Assembly: GCF_019656315.1 (NCBI RefSeq)
Contig: NZ_BPLU01000003.1
Span: 62,001-126,000, forward strand
DNA length: 64,000 nucleotides
From: Flavobacterium sp. UMI-01
Lineage (GTDB): Bacteria; Bacteroidota; Bacteroidia; Flavobacteriales; Flavobacteriaceae
Reading direction: 5' to 3'
The position numbers and the translations under genes are program-made. Below, one piece after another: positions 25,523-35,625 of the stretch. The notes under the pieces were generated by a model. The model ran no database searches and had not been told where the DNA came from. It saw only the letters and a list, made by a program, of their open reading frames with translations. The first letter of the stretch is position 1, and each line of letters opens with the position of its first letter.

Positions 25523-26212
25523 ATGAAAAAATTAATACTAGCTCTAACGATTTTTATGGTAACGCTAACTTATGGACAAGAAGTAAAGCCTGTACCTCAA
25601 ATTAATGTTTCAGGAGAAGGAAAAGTGAAAGTGGTGCCTGACCAAGCTGTAATAAGTGCCACTGTTGAAACCAAAGGAACCAATGCTAAAGATGTAAAAA
25701 AGCAAAATGACCAACAAGTAGAAGCGGTTTTAAAGGTGATTAAAAAAATGATTTTAAACCCTGCTGATTACAAAACAGAACGTGTTTCTTTGAATCCACA
25801 ATACGATTACGAAAAAAAGAAGCATACGTATAATGCAAAACAAACTATTGAAATTGTAGTGAAAGATTTAGCTATTTATGATGAGCTTATGGAAGCGATA
25901 GTTAATAATGGAATTAATAGAATTGACAATGTTATTTTTCAATCCTCAAAAATGGAACAATACCAATCAGAAGCACGAAAATTAGCCATGAAAAATGCCA
26001 AACATAAAGCAGAGGATTATGTTTCAGTTTTAGGCCAAAAAGTTGGAAAAGCCATTACCATTACTGATAACTCTCAAACGTACCATCCGCAACCTGTATA
26101 TGCTCGAATGAAGGTGATGGCGATGAGTGACGAAGCAGCACCACGTGAAACCTTAGCTGCTGGCGAAATCGAAATTATTGCGAATGTAAATGTGAATTTT
26201 AGTTTAGAGTAA
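25523..26212 (+). CDS. SIMPL-domain (DUF541) periplasmic protein
   Basis: 229 residues with a signal peptide (MKKLILALTIFMVTLTYGQ). The mature part begins PQINVSGEGKVKVVPDQAVI, the usual opening of the SIMPL/DUF541 family, and ends with a GEIEIIANVNVNFSLE strand. Members form periplasmic or outer-membrane oligomers, some linked to oxidative stress, but the precise role is unknown. An ATG at 25518 in another frame stops after two codons, so 25523 is the start. A strong terminator follows. Confidence 0.88.
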   Translation: MKKLILALTIFMVTLTYGQEVKPVPQINVSGEGKVKVVPDQAVISATVETKGTNAKDVKKQNDQQVEAVLKVIKKMILNPADYKTERVSLNPQYDYEKKKHTYNAKQTIEIVVKDLAIYDELMEAIVNNGINRIDNVIFQSSKMEQYQSEARKLAMKNAKHKAEDYVSVLGQKVGKAITITDNSQTYHPQPVYARMKVMAMSDEAAPRETLAAGEIEIIANVNVNFSLE

Positions 26213-26232
26213 AAAACAATTTTTTGACATAC

Positions 26233-26273
26233 AACCTTCTAAATTCGTTTTAATAATTTAGAAGGTTTTTTTT
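26233..26273 (+). terminator. Terminator after the SIMPL gene
   Basis: AACCTTCTAAAT (26233-26244) pairs with ATTTAGAAGGTT (26256-26267), followed by eight T. The opposite strand lacks a U-tract, so it works for the plus-strand gene. Confidence 0.88.
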
Positions 26274-26290
26274 ATAAGTGTTGTTGTTGA

Positions 26291-28741
26291 TTAATTAAAA
26301 TACTTAAAAATCAAGGATTTTAATTCATTAGAATTAATAGGTTTTGTTATGCAATCATTGCAACCAGATTCAATAATACGTTCTTTGTCACCTATCAAGG
26401 CATAAGCCGTCTGAGCAATTATGATAGTATTTTGATTAAATTTTCTGATTTCTCTAGTTGCTTCATGTCCATTCATTTCAGGCATTTGAATGTCCATCAT
26501 AATTAAATCGATATCAGGGTGTTTATACATAGCTTCAACGGCTTCTTTACCGTTTCTGGCTTTGATAATTTCTCGTGAAAATTCTTTAACTAATTTGGTT
26601 AAAAGCAATTCAGACATCTTGTCGTCTTCAGCTATTAGAATTTTTAATTTGTTTGTCAAAGTTTTGTTTGGTGTTGAAGTTAGAGTCATTTCGGCTGGTT
26701 CGTTTGTTATAACGGTATGAAAAGGAATAGTGAAGTAAAAAATACTCCCTTTTCCTAATTCTGATTCAACCCAAATATTTCCACCTAACATTTCTACATA
26801 CGCTTTAGAAATTGACAATCCTAAACCAGCACCCTGAATAGCCTTTTTATTTTTAAGATCAGCTTGAATAAATCGCTTAAATATTGCATCATGTCTATCT
26901 CTTGCTATACCTATTCCAGTATCTTTTACTGAGAATTCAATGAAGTTGTTTTTTTTATAACAAGATATTTCAACTTTACCTTTTTCAGTATGTTTGATGG
27001 CATTGTTTACTAAGTTTGTTATTATGGCGAGAAGTTTTTCACGGTCAGTATGGATGTGAATTTCCTTTGTTTCTAAAGAATTTTTAAGAATTAATTCAAT
27101 AGATGCATTTTGAGCAATTGGCTTAAAAAAATTATAAACAAACTCTACTTTTTGATTGATATTGGTAGGCTGTAAATGAATTTCCATTAAACCTGCTTCA
27201 ATTTTGGATATATTGATAATATCATTAATGATATTAAGCATGCGTTCCCCACTTTTTTGAATAATTTCGAAGTATTTTTTTTGTAGTTCTCCTTCAAGAT
27301 TAGGTTCTTGTAATAATTTAGAAAAACCTAAGATACCATTCATTGGAGTGCGTATTTCGTGACTCAAGTTGGTTAAAAAAGCTGTTTTTAAACGGTCTGA
27401 TTCTTCAGCTTTTTCTTTTGATTTTTGAAGCTCAATTTCCATCAATTTTCGCTCGCTTATATCAATTTCAATTCCATCCCAACAGATAACATTATTAATG
27501 ATTCTAGGTTTAGAAGTGTAATAAGACCACCTAATTGTCCCATTGGGATTGATGACCCTCACTTCGGCATTAAAAACGGTCATGTTCTTTAGCGCTTCTT
27601 TTTCTTTTTCTATAAGAACATTAATGTCCTCTGGATGAATTTTATTGTATAGTAAATTGGCATCTTTTTTGGCTTCTTCTACTGTACAATCATAAAATTT
27701 TAAAACGGTATCACTTACATAGTTGAATTTTCTATTGTTTTCATCAGTCATGGTAATTTGATAAATCATACCATTGGAAAAATTATTTGCAATAGATTTT
27801 AATTGTTCTTCTCTTTCTTCAGCTTTTTCTTTGGCTATGGATAATTCTTTTGTTTTGTTTTTTACTGATTTTCGTAATAAAAGAACAAAAAATAACGCTA
27901 TGACTAGGGAAGCAATAAAGGCAACTATTAACCATTTGATGTAATTTGGAATAGAGGGTTTGATATTGCGATCTAACCAATGAAAGAGTGTTTTATAATA
28001 GACAGAATCCGAATCGTTTTTTAAATCGGAAATGTTTTTGTCAAAAAGATCAATTAATTCTTTTTTTTCATTTTTTTTAAAAGCAAAATGCAAAGTTGAT
28101 GAATTAATGATGATTCCACTACGGTTAATGTTTTTATCGTACAATTTAGAAAAAGCGAAAAAGCGATCAGTAAGAATAACATCAATTTTTCCTTTTTTTA
28201 ACGCACCAACGAAATCAATATACGTATTGAATGGAACTATTTGAAAATCAAATATTGAATCTTTATGTAAAATTTTGACAATATATTTTTCTTGTAATGA
28301 GCCTTTAATTACTCCAATTTTTTTGTTTTTTAAATCGGATAAGGTTTTTAATTCCAAACTTTTTCTAGAAAATATTTCAACCCATGAATTTAATATTTCA
28401 ATTTTATTGAATTTGAAAATGGTATTTCTTTCTACATCATAAGTAGTGCCTGGTAAGATGTCGATTTTGCCATTCTCTAATTTGTTCAATAGATTTGCCC
28501 AACTGTCATAGTGATATTCAAATACCAAATTTTCATTAGTACCAATATCTTTTAAGATATCTATAAAAATTCCTTCCGGTTCTTTGTTATCATTTAAAAA
28601 AATTTTCGGGGGACTATCATAAACCCCTACTTTTAGTATTCTGGTATTAGTATTTTGTGAATATATTGGTGAAGGGATGAAATTTAATACAATAATTAAT
28701 AATAGAAGAAGTTTGTTTATGTGCAATTTAAGAAAACTCAT
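26291..28741 (-). CDS. Hybrid histidine kinase with solute-binding sensor domain
   Basis: 816 residues. Order: signal peptide (about 1-28), bacterial extracellular solute-binding family 3 domain (about 35-255, with VGVYDSPPKIFLND and IFIDILKDIG), one transmembrane helix (about 268-290), a short coiled coil, a PAS domain (about 325-430), the HisKA box with NLSHEIRTPMNGILGFSKLL (His about 465), an HATPase domain (NLVNNAIKHTEKG, DTGIGI, GAGLGLSISK), and a C-terminal receiver (AEDDKMSE, LIMMDIQMPEMNG with the phosphoacceptor Asp, KPI). It should sense a small solute in the periplasm and phosphorylate its own receiver. No output regulator or histidine phosphotransfer gene lies next to it; the nearest receiver-only gene is at 58192-58560. 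Confidence 0.93.
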   Translation of the reverse strand: MSFLKLHINKLLLLLIIVLNFIPSPIYSQNTNTRILKVGVYDSPPKIFLNDNKEPEGIFIDILKDIGTNENLVFEYHYDSWANLLNKLENGKIDILPGTTYDVERNTIFKFNKIEILNSWVEIFSRKSLELKTLSDLKNKKIGVIKGSLQEKYIVKILHKDSIFDFQIVPFNTYIDFVGALKKGKIDVILTDRFFAFSKLYDKNINRSGIIINSSTLHFAFKKNEKKELIDLFDKNISDLKNDSDSVYYKTLFHWLDRNIKPSIPNYIKWLIVAFIASLVIALFFVLLLRKSVKNKTKELSIAKEKAEEREEQLKSIANNFSNGMIYQITMTDENNRKFNYVSDTVLKFYDCTVEEAKKDANLLYNKIHPEDINVLIEKEKEALKNMTVFNAEVRVINPNGTIRWSYYTSKPRIINNVICWDGIEIDISERKLMEIELQKSKEKAEESDRLKTAFLTNLSHEIRTPMNGILGFSKLLQEPNLEGELQKKYFEIIQKSGERMLNIINDIINISKIEAGLMEIHLQPTNINQKVEFVYNFFKPIAQNASIELILKNSLETKEIHIHTDREKLLAIITNLVNNAIKHTEKGKVEISCYKKNNFIEFSVKDTGIGIARDRHDAIFKRFIQADLKNKKAIQGAGLGLSISKAYVEMLGGNIWVESELGKGSIFYFTIPFHTVITNEPAEMTLTSTPNKTLTNKLKILIAEDDKMSELLLTKLVKEFSREIIKARNGKEAVEAMYKHPDIDLIMMDIQMPEMNGHEATREIRKFNQNTIIIAQTAYALIGDKERIIESGCNDCITKPINSNELKSLIFKYFN

Positions 28742-28960
28742 TTAAGGTTTGGCTTTTGTATTAACGGGATTCAGATAAAAATTGATGAATTGTGGCTAAA
28801 ATAATTCTTTAAATGAGAAATAATTTAAAAGATTGTAACTTTTCGTTGAATTGCATTATTAGTAGTTGTTTTTATAAGATTATACGTTTTAAAATATAAT
28901 AATATTTGAATTTGATCCCTTTTGAACTTGATTGGATAGATTATAAAAGTTCCTTTAAAA

Positions 28961-29524
28961 TTAAAAAAGACGCCCTTGTTCTAAAGTCGGTTTGGGGTTA
29001 TCGTTAAAATCAAAACGGTCAATTATTTCAAACTGTTTTTTTGTGGGGTTAAAAAGTCGTAACGCGATATTATCACAGACAAATTGTATAGCAATCGGAT
29101 TAGAAAAAAGGCGGTAAGCAATGACAATATGTTCTGGTTTCAACTGGCGACCAATTGTCAAATGCGGTTCGCTGTTTTTGAATAGCGTTTTTACTTTGAA
29201 GGACTGATTGAACTGTTTGAAAATGTGTTTCAAGTTGGTTTTCGAGACTTCATCAGGTGCTAGAAAAAAAGCACCGTTGGAAAAAGTGTCAAAATGGTCT
29301 AAGGAAACCGTTTTAGGCTGGATGGCGTCGCAAATGTTGTAAAGTTGTTTTTTGATGCTTTCGATTTTATTTTCGGTAGCCATAAATTCGTTAATCGTAA
29401 TGTGTGCAAGCGAATTTTTACTGTGAAACCAACCTATTTCTTTTGCCAGAGCTTCCTTCATGGATTTTACCAACGCAATAATTTCTTCCGGTGGGCTAAT
29501 TACAATTGAATAACGATTTTGCAT
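28961..29524 (-). CDS. 2H-phosphoesterase, LigT-like 2'-5' RNA ligase family
   Basis: 187 residues. The two family signature motifs are present, HITI in SLAHITINEF (about residue 45) and HLTI in EPHLTIGRQL (about 121), which place two catalytic histidines. The family includes 2'-5' RNA ligase, cyclic phosphodiesterase and related enzymes acting on 2',3'-cyclic phosphates. The actual substrate is unknown. It is 51 bases downstream of the small hypothetical gene at 29576 and may be co-transcribed with it. The 219 bases between it and the kinase gene show nothing I can support. Confidence 0.85.
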   Translation of the reverse strand: MQNRYSIVISPPEEIIALVKSMKEALAKEIGWFHSKNSLAHITINEFMATENKIESIKKQLYNICDAIQPKTVSLDHFDTFSNGAFFLAPDEVSKTNLKHIFKQFNQSFKVKTLFKNSEPHLTIGRQLKPEHIVIAYRLFSNPIAIQFVCDNIALRLFNPTKKQFEIIDRFDFNDNPKPTLEQGRLF

Positions 29525-29575
29525 GTGTTTTTTTGAACTAAAGAATTAAGCGATTACCCAACAAAGTTACGGAAA

Positions 29576-30022
29576 TCAGTTTCGAGTTTCTGTCGTTTGT
29601 AGTCTCAGACAGCGTTCGGTTCCTAAATACTGAGGGTTCCCGTATTTTTCCGACCAAAAACCGTCTAGTATATCTTTGGTAATGCAACGATAAACTGCCA
29701 CTCCTTTGAATTTTACTCCCGCTTCACCTGTGTAGTAAAAATTGATTACCAAAATATTGTCTTTGAAAAAACCATGTCCAAATTGTTCTTGATTTTCTCC
29801 AATAATCCAATGCGCAACCACGCGATTGTTCTCATCCAATGACAAATGCAGTTTACCACGGTAAGCGATTCTATTCGTTTCGTCTTGATTACTGCCTTCG
29901 ATGGCGTAACTACCTACTAATTCGTGTACGGTCATGGGGTGTTTTTGGATGTTAGGTTTGTTTAAAACGTATAACTTTATTGCTACTTCCCCGATACAAT
30001 ATTTGAAGTTGTTAGTATTCAT
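29576..30022 (-). CDS. Hypothetical protein, 148 residues
   Basis: I chose ATG 30022 (MNTNNFKYCIGEV) rather than the TTG at 30034. The protein has no signal peptide or membrane helix. It contains beta-rich segments such as RIAYRGKLHLSLDENNRVVA, VINFYYTGEAGVKFKG and a WSEKYGNPQYLG stretch that could be a small beta-barrel or lipocalin-like fold, but I recognise no named family. It is followed on the same strand by the LigT-like gene. Confidence 0.7.
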   Translation of the reverse strand: MNTNNFKYCIGEVAIKLYVLNKPNIQKHPMTVHELVGSYAIEGSNQDETNRIAYRGKLHLSLDENNRVVAHWIIGENQEQFGHGFFKDNILVINFYYTGEAGVKFKGVAVYRCITKDILDGFWSEKYGNPQYLGTERCLRLQTTETRN

Positions 30023-30118
30023 AAGGGTTTGCAAATTATGGGCAACAAATAGGCATCAATTAATTATAGTATTTAGTAAAACAAACACTAAATAAAGGAA
30101 AGTTGATTCATTTAAAGA

Positions 30119-30144
30119 TAAAAAAAAATCGCTACAATGAGCGA
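30119..30144 (-). terminator. Possible terminator downstream of the tetR-like gene
   Basis: On the minus strand TCGCT (30140-30144) pairs with AGCGA (30129-30133) over a 6-base loop, followed by a run of T (A at 30119-30128). It lies about 185 bases after the TetR stop codon, in a 300-base region with no other visible gene. Confidence 0.55.
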
Positions 30145-30328
30145 CTTAATTTTAAGTGAATTATTAAATATTTATCCACTAGACTCATTTATATTTTTTA
30201 CAAATTTATTAGGAATAGTTTTCGTAGGAATTTCTATAAACAAAGCTATAAATACTTCTTTTTTACGGAATCTTTTACTCAATTATAATGTTTTATTTCT
30301 AAATTTTAAATAACATGCTTTAATAAAT

Positions 30329-30937
30329 TCAACTTTTATTATAGTCATTTAATAAGTCTAGCCCTTTAATGGAAACCAATCTATGTAAGAATAACGAATT
30401 TAAAAAGGTAATTGTTTGTTTATTATTTGTTATTGAATTACTTAAGAAACCGTTAAAAAAAAGCTTTTTAGAGAATTCAGTAAACGATTCTGATATTTCT
30501 ACTATGTTTAAATCAGATTTATATACACCTTCTTGTTTTCCTCTACTAATGTTGTTTAAAAGAAAAGCCATTACATGTGTATTTATATTTTTAATTTCGA
30601 TTATAAAAACTGCTGTATGGTACTTTTTTAATTCTTTACCAAAAGAGGCAGAGATTTTGAAAGCGAGTTGATTGATATATTCAAAAAAGTAGATTAATTC
30701 TACTAATGCATTTTCACATTCTTTATTGTTTTTGAGTAGTACATCTTGGAATTTTGCTAATTGTAAAGTAATGATTTGTTGCAGTAATTCGTCTTTATTT
30801 TCAAAATATTTATAAATTGTTTTTTTAGAGACACCTGTTTTTGTAGCAATATCATCCATTGTAATGCGCTGAATACCGTATGCAAAAAAAAGATGGGTTG
30901 CGTTTTTTAATATTCTATTTTCACTATTACTTTTCAT
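30329..30937 (-). CDS. TetR/AcrR-family transcriptional regulator
   Basis: 202 residues. The N-terminal helix-turn-helix is typical: ILKNATHLFFAYGIQRITMD, then DIATKTGVSKKTIYKYFENK (about 26-48). The C-terminal ligand-binding part is variable as usual. It lies 93 bases downstream of the outer-membrane factor gene, at the end of the efflux operon, and probably represses the pump until a substrate binds. A TetR gene is more often found first in such clusters; here it is last. Confidence 0.9.
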   Translation of the reverse strand: MKSNSENRILKNATHLFFAYGIQRITMDDIATKTGVSKKTIYKYFENKDELLQQIITLQLAKFQDVLLKNNKECENALVELIYFFEYINQLAFKISASFGKELKKYHTAVFIIEIKNINTHVMAFLLNNISRGKQEGVYKSDLNIVEISESFTEFSKKLFFNGFLSNSITNNKQTITFLNSLFLHRLVSIKGLDLLNDYNKS

Positions 30938-31030
30938 GAATAAATTTTAATATGGCTAAACTGAACAATAACTACATCTTATTAAATTTTCTAAAACACC
31001 TCTACTTCCATAACCAATTATGTTATAAAA

Positions 31031-32311
31031 CTAGTTTAATTGACCAATAGTTTTTTTGTAATTAGCTTCATTAATTCTATAACTTGCTTTAGCATCTATT
31101 ACATTAGAATAGGCCTCTTGCCATAGTACTTGTGCCTCTAATACATCTTTTCCTGTTACAGTTCCTGCTGTAAATCGGTCTTGGTTTAACCTTAAATTTT
31201 CGTCAGCTTGTTGTAATGATTTCTCGTTAATTTGTACCCTTTGTTTTGCTTGTTGAAGTTCTAAATAGGCATTTTCGATTTGAATTAGTAGTAATTCTTT
31301 GGTTTCATCTAATTCTAATTTTTGAACTTGCGCTTTATATTCTTGTTCTTTAACTTTTTGTTTTCGGCTACCCCAATCAAATATTGGAATGTTTACATTG
31401 AGTACTCCGTAATACGATGAAAAATCATTACTACCATCAGTAAAATTTATTTGTTTGCCATTAGCATACACACCACTAACATTTAAACTAATAGTTGGTT
31501 TTCGGTCTGCAGATAAGACCTTGGTTTTAAGTTCTTCAATTTCAACTGCATTTTCAAGTATTTTTATTTCTGGTCGGGTTGCAACAGCCTCAAGATTTGC
31601 AGCATCGGCAACTAATGCAACTGTATTATCCATTGATGTTTCTATATAAAAATTTGTGTTTGGTAAACCTGTTAACTGTGCCATTTGAAGCTTTAATAAT
31701 TTAAGGGCATCTGTTGCTTTGGTTAAGTCTAATTCTGCTTGATTTAATTGCACCTGTACTCTTAAAACATCATTTTTATAAATGATACCTGCATTGTATG
31801 AATTGGTTAAATCTCTTAACAACTCGGTTAGCAATGATTTATACTTATTAGCAAGGTCAATTTTACTTTTTACAGTTACTATTTGCCAATAGGTGGTTTC
31901 AACATCTAATAAAACTTCACTATTAGTTAGCTCTTTTTGTGATGTATATAAATCTACCGCAGTGGTGCTTATTTTTTTTACTGTATTTATTTTACCCCCT
32001 GCAAATACCACTTGTGAAACGCCTATAGATGCATTAGCGAAATTTTCTGGCAACAAACTATTTAAAGGATCACCTACGTGAATGCCCATACCACTTGCAT
32101 CTACAAAAGGTTTGTTAGATGCATATGAAGATGCTTTCGCTGCATTAGCGGCATCAATATTTTTACTAGCTTTAATCATTTTTTTGTTATTGGTTGTTGC
32201 CATAGTTTTTGCTTCTTGTAATGTCAACAACTTATCTTGAGCAATAGTTTGGTTATACATTGCGAAAACCAACATAAAAACTACTGAAAGCTTATATTTT
32301 TTTGTACTCAT
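31031..32311 (-). CDS. TolC-like outer-membrane efflux protein
   Basis: 426 residues with a signal peptide (MSTKKYKLSVVFMLVFAMYNQTIAQ region). The two repeats of the OMF family are visible as long helical segments: LDVETTYWQIVTVKSKIDLA and, in the second half, LLIQIENAYLELQQAKQRVQ, then NLRLNQDRFTAGTVTGKDVL with the conserved NP/FTAGT turn. The family forms a trimeric outer-membrane duct for tripartite pumps. It is third in the order adaptor, pump, outer-membrane factor, with 98 bases between pump stop and this start that carry an inverted repeat (32343-32394). Confidence 0.92.
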   Translation of the reverse strand: MSTKKYKLSVVFMLVFAMYNQTIAQDKLLTLQEAKTMATTNNKKMIKASKNIDAANAAKASSYASNKPFVDASGMGIHVGDPLNSLLPENFANASIGVSQVVFAGGKINTVKKISTTAVDLYTSQKELTNSEVLLDVETTYWQIVTVKSKIDLANKYKSLLTELLRDLTNSYNAGIIYKNDVLRVQVQLNQAELDLTKATDALKLLKLQMAQLTGLPNTNFYIETSMDNTVALVADAANLEAVATRPEIKILENAVEIEELKTKVLSADRKPTISLNVSGVYANGKQINFTDGSNDFSSYYGVLNVNIPIFDWGSRKQKVKEQEYKAQVQKLELDETKELLLIQIENAYLELQQAKQRVQINEKSLQQADENLRLNQDRFTAGTVTGKDVLEAQVLWQEAYSNVIDAKASYRINEANYKKTIGQLN

Positions 32312-32342
32312 AATGTTTTACTTTTTAAAAGAGCTTATAGTG

Positions 32343-32394
32343 GCTACTGTTTTATAAATAATTTAATTATTGCAATTAATCTTTAAACAGTAGC
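32343..32394 (-). other. Inverted repeat in the pump to outer-membrane factor spacer
   Basis: GCTACTGTTT (32343-32352) and AAACAGTAGC (32385-32394) are perfectly complementary around a 32-base AT-rich loop. It could form an intercistronic mRNA stem that affects the ratio of pump to duct. There is no U-tract. Confidence 0.45.
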
Positions 32395-32409
32395 TCTATA
32401 GTTTATTTT

Positions 32410-35400
32410 TTATTTTTTTAACTGTTTTTTAAATTTATGCTTCATCACTTCTAATTTACGAAGTGCTCTATTCTTATTTTTTGGCTTATAAAGTATGGTT
32501 TCGAACTCTTGTGCATGATCATGTGGATGGATTGCATCAGGTTTTGGATTAATAAATTTGTAGTATAGAATTGGTACAATAAAAAGCGTTAGTACCATTG
32601 ATACCATTAATCCAACAGCTAGTACACTTCCTAAAGGTGCCCAAAGAGGTGATTTTCCTAAAATCATAGGTAATACACCTATTGCAGCTGCTGATGAGGT
32701 TAAGAAAATTGGTCTCATCCGTCTTTTTCCTGCTGCTATTGCAGCCTTTCTTACAGAATAACCATGGTCTAGTACAAGTTCGTCTGCATAATCAACGAGA
32801 ATAATACCATTTCTAACTACAATACCAATAAGACTAATTATTCCCATAAAAGCTGTAAAACCAATTGGATTTCCTGTGATTAATAACCCTAAAAAAGCAC
32901 CTAATAAACTCAACGGAAACGTTGCTAACACAATAATTACTTTTGCAAAGTTTTTAAACTGAAATAAAAGTGTTAAAAATATAAGTATGATGCTTATACC
33001 TAATGAGGCCAACATATGTGGAGCTGTTTCATTAGTGCTCTCATATTCACCGCCATAGTCAATAGAGATGCCTTCTGGTAATTTTAAAGCTTCAATTTTA
33101 GGCATAATTTCATTTTGAATTGTTGCTGCTTTTATACCATATTGCGTTTCGGTCATAACTGTAAGTGTTCTTAGACCATTTCTGTGCGTAATAGCACCTG
33201 TGTGCCATTCTGGTGCAATATCTGCTACATCTTTTAACGAAACTTTGGTGCCAAATGCTGTAGCAATATTTAGGGCTCCTAAATCGTTAAAATTTGTTCT
33301 ATTTTTAGCATCTAATCTCAATAAAATATCGATTGCTTTATCGCCTTCATATACCGTAGATACGGGATAGCCTTTTAAACCAGCCCCTAAAGTTTGTGTA
33401 ACCATAGCGTTTGTTACACCTAAACGATTTGCTTTGTCGTCATTAAGATTCACTTTTACGCCATAGTAATCGTCTTGATAGGTTGTTCTTATCCAATTAG
33501 TTCCTTGGGTGTTTTCTAATATCTCTTTAACTTGATTTGCGACCAGTTGCTGATCTCTTAAATTATCACCAATAATTCTAACTTCTACAGGTGCTGGTGA
33601 TTCTTTCATAGATAACTGCCTTACACGTATGTATCCATCAGGAATAAAACCTTCAAATTGTTTTATGTATTTTTGGGCTAATTCTTCCGTAGCTTCTTTT
33701 CCTGTTGTGGTTACAAAAATTTGAGCAAAGTTTTTTCTTGGAAATTCTGGTGCATAAGTAGAGTGAAATCTTGGTGAGCTTGTACCAATAAAACTAGCTA
33801 CTTCAAGTACTTTTTCATCTTTTTTTATTAGGTTTTCAACTCTTGCTACAACGTCTTCTGTTTGTTTTAAATTACCACCGTTTGGTAGCCAAACTTCTAT
33901 ATTAAATTGATTTCTTTCTGCAGTAGGGAATAACTCTTGCTCTAATCCGTTTGCAACCAATAAGGCTAAACCCACTGTTGAAAAACCTATAATTAAGGTT
34001 GTATTAGGACGTTTAAAACTAAACTCTAATGCATTATTAAACCAATCTTGTATTTTATCTAAAACACTTTTTTTATTAGTATCATTTTCTTTATGTTTCA
34101 ATCCTTTTTTAATGGATAAATAACACATATAGGGTGTTAATAATAATGCCACTAGTAATGACGAAAATAACGCTACCGCTACAGCAATAGGTAATGCCTG
34201 AATAAATTCTTTAGCTAACCCGTTTAAGAAAAAAGCTAAGGGTAAAAAGGCAAAAATAATAGCCATAGTAGCTGTAAAAACTGGCACCATTAATTGTGTG
34301 GCACTTTGCCACGCAGCAGTCCAAGTATCTACACCTTCATCTAGTTTTTCTATATAATTATCTACCACCACAATAGCATCATCTACCACCATACCTAAAA
34401 CGATAATTAAACCTGCCAAGGTAACTTGATGGATTTCAATGCCCATTGTGTTTAAAACACCAAAAGTGATCATTATAACTATAGGACAGGCAATTGCAGA
34501 TACTAAAGCTACCCTAAAAGGCAACAATAGAATTACAACCACAATAACTGCTATTATTGCAATTATAAATTCTAACATAAAGTGGCCAACACTATCTTTA
34601 ACAACCGCAGGTTGATCTACAATAGTATTAATTTGTACATCTTGAGGTAATTGTTTTTTTACTTCATCAATTTTTAAAGCAACCTCCTCTCCAAACTGGA
34701 CTATATTATTACCAGGTTGCATTTCAACCGTAAGCATCATTACTTTTTGGTTATCTACCTTTATGTAACTTGATGTTTCTTCGTATTTTCGTTCTATTGA
34801 AGCGACGTCTTTTAAACGAACTACTTTTCCGTCTGGACTACTATATATAATTTGGTTTCCTAAATCGGTTTCATTTTTATATTGATTTTTAGTAAAAACA
34901 GAGACTTCAGAATTTTCTAAAGTAATTCCACCAGAGTATCCGGTGTTATTCTGCATTTGAATGGTTTGTGCTATTGTTGAAAAATCGAAACCATATTGTT
35001 TCATTTTTTCATCCTTTAAAGTAACGTAGATTTGTTGTTTTTGACCTCCATAACGCTTTATTTTAGAGGTTTCATTAATGGTTTTAATGCCATCTTCTAA
35101 AGCATCTAAATACGTTTCAATTTCAGCATAACTTCTGCCAGGTGCGGATACGGTAATCATTTGCGCTACTACATCGCCAAAATCACTATTAACCATTGGC
35201 CCAATCATACCTTGTGGTAGGGTGTAATTTTGCTTAAACGTAGTATTTAAACCGTGTTGTAAGGTTGCCCAAAAAGCATCGGTATCTACCACATTTTCAT
35301 TTAATTCAACCGTAACCACTACTTGACCTTCTTTGGTTTCTGAAATTGTTTTTTCTTTTCTAACCTCTTCAAAACCAAATAAAAACTGTTCTAATTGATT

Positions 35401-35607
35401 GGTTATTTGTTGCTCTACCTGTAATTCATCTGCACCAGGAAATGCTGCTACAACTAAACCTTTACGAACTGTAATTTGTGGATCTTCACTTCTAGCCATT
35501 GTCGCTAAAGAATAAACACCCAATATCATTAATAAAACCGTAAGTACAATGGTTACCTGACGGTACTTCATTGCAGCTTCTATAAAGTTTATTTTTACTC
35601 TTTTCAT
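32410..35607 (-). CDS. RND-family efflux pump permease
   Basis: 1065 residues, normal for the HAE-type RND family. Twelve transmembrane helices in two halves with two large periplasmic loops. The proton-relay pair is visible in GMVVDDAIVVVDNYIEKLDEG (Asp-Asp of helix 4), preceded by AGLIIVLG. Helices 10-12 include GIVVRNGIILVDYADELVLD. The C-terminus is long and basic with an HPHDHAQEFE stretch. It exports substrates from periplasm or membrane through the duct. It starts 18 bases after the adaptor stop. Substrate class is unknown; AcrB-like multidrug or toxic-metabolite pumping is most likely, and no heavy-metal motif is seen. Confidence 0.93.
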   Translation of the reverse strand: MKRVKINFIEAAMKYRQVTIVLTVLLMILGVYSLATMARSEDPQITVRKGLVVAAFPGADELQVEQQITNQLEQFLFGFEEVRKEKTISETKEGQVVVTVELNENVVDTDAFWATLQHGLNTTFKQNYTLPQGMIGPMVNSDFGDVVAQMITVSAPGRSYAEIETYLDALEDGIKTINETSKIKRYGGQKQQIYVTLKDEKMKQYGFDFSTIAQTIQMQNNTGYSGGITLENSEVSVFTKNQYKNETDLGNQIIYSSPDGKVVRLKDVASIERKYEETSSYIKVDNQKVMMLTVEMQPGNNIVQFGEEVALKIDEVKKQLPQDVQINTIVDQPAVVKDSVGHFMLEFIIAIIAVIVVVILLLPFRVALVSAIACPIVIMITFGVLNTMGIEIHQVTLAGLIIVLGMVVDDAIVVVDNYIEKLDEGVDTWTAAWQSATQLMVPVFTATMAIIFAFLPLAFFLNGLAKEFIQALPIAVAVALFSSLLVALLLTPYMCYLSIKKGLKHKENDTNKKSVLDKIQDWFNNALEFSFKRPNTTLIIGFSTVGLALLVANGLEQELFPTAERNQFNIEVWLPNGGNLKQTEDVVARVENLIKKDEKVLEVASFIGTSSPRFHSTYAPEFPRKNFAQIFVTTTGKEATEELAQKYIKQFEGFIPDGYIRVRQLSMKESPAPVEVRIIGDNLRDQQLVANQVKEILENTQGTNWIRTTYQDDYYGVKVNLNDDKANRLGVTNAMVTQTLGAGLKGYPVSTVYEGDKAIDILLRLDAKNRTNFNDLGALNIATAFGTKVSLKDVADIAPEWHTGAITHRNGLRTLTVMTETQYGIKAATIQNEIMPKIEALKLPEGISIDYGGEYESTNETAPHMLASLGISIILIFLTLLFQFKNFAKVIIVLATFPLSLLGAFLGLLITGNPIGFTAFMGIISLIGIVVRNGIILVDYADELVLDHGYSVRKAAIAAGKRRMRPIFLTSSAAAIGVLPMILGKSPLWAPLGSVLAVGLMVSMVLTLFIVPILYYKFINPKPDAIHPHDHAQEFETILYKPKNKNRALRKLEVMKHKFKKQLKK

Positions 35608-35625
35608 GGTATTAATTTATTCTAG

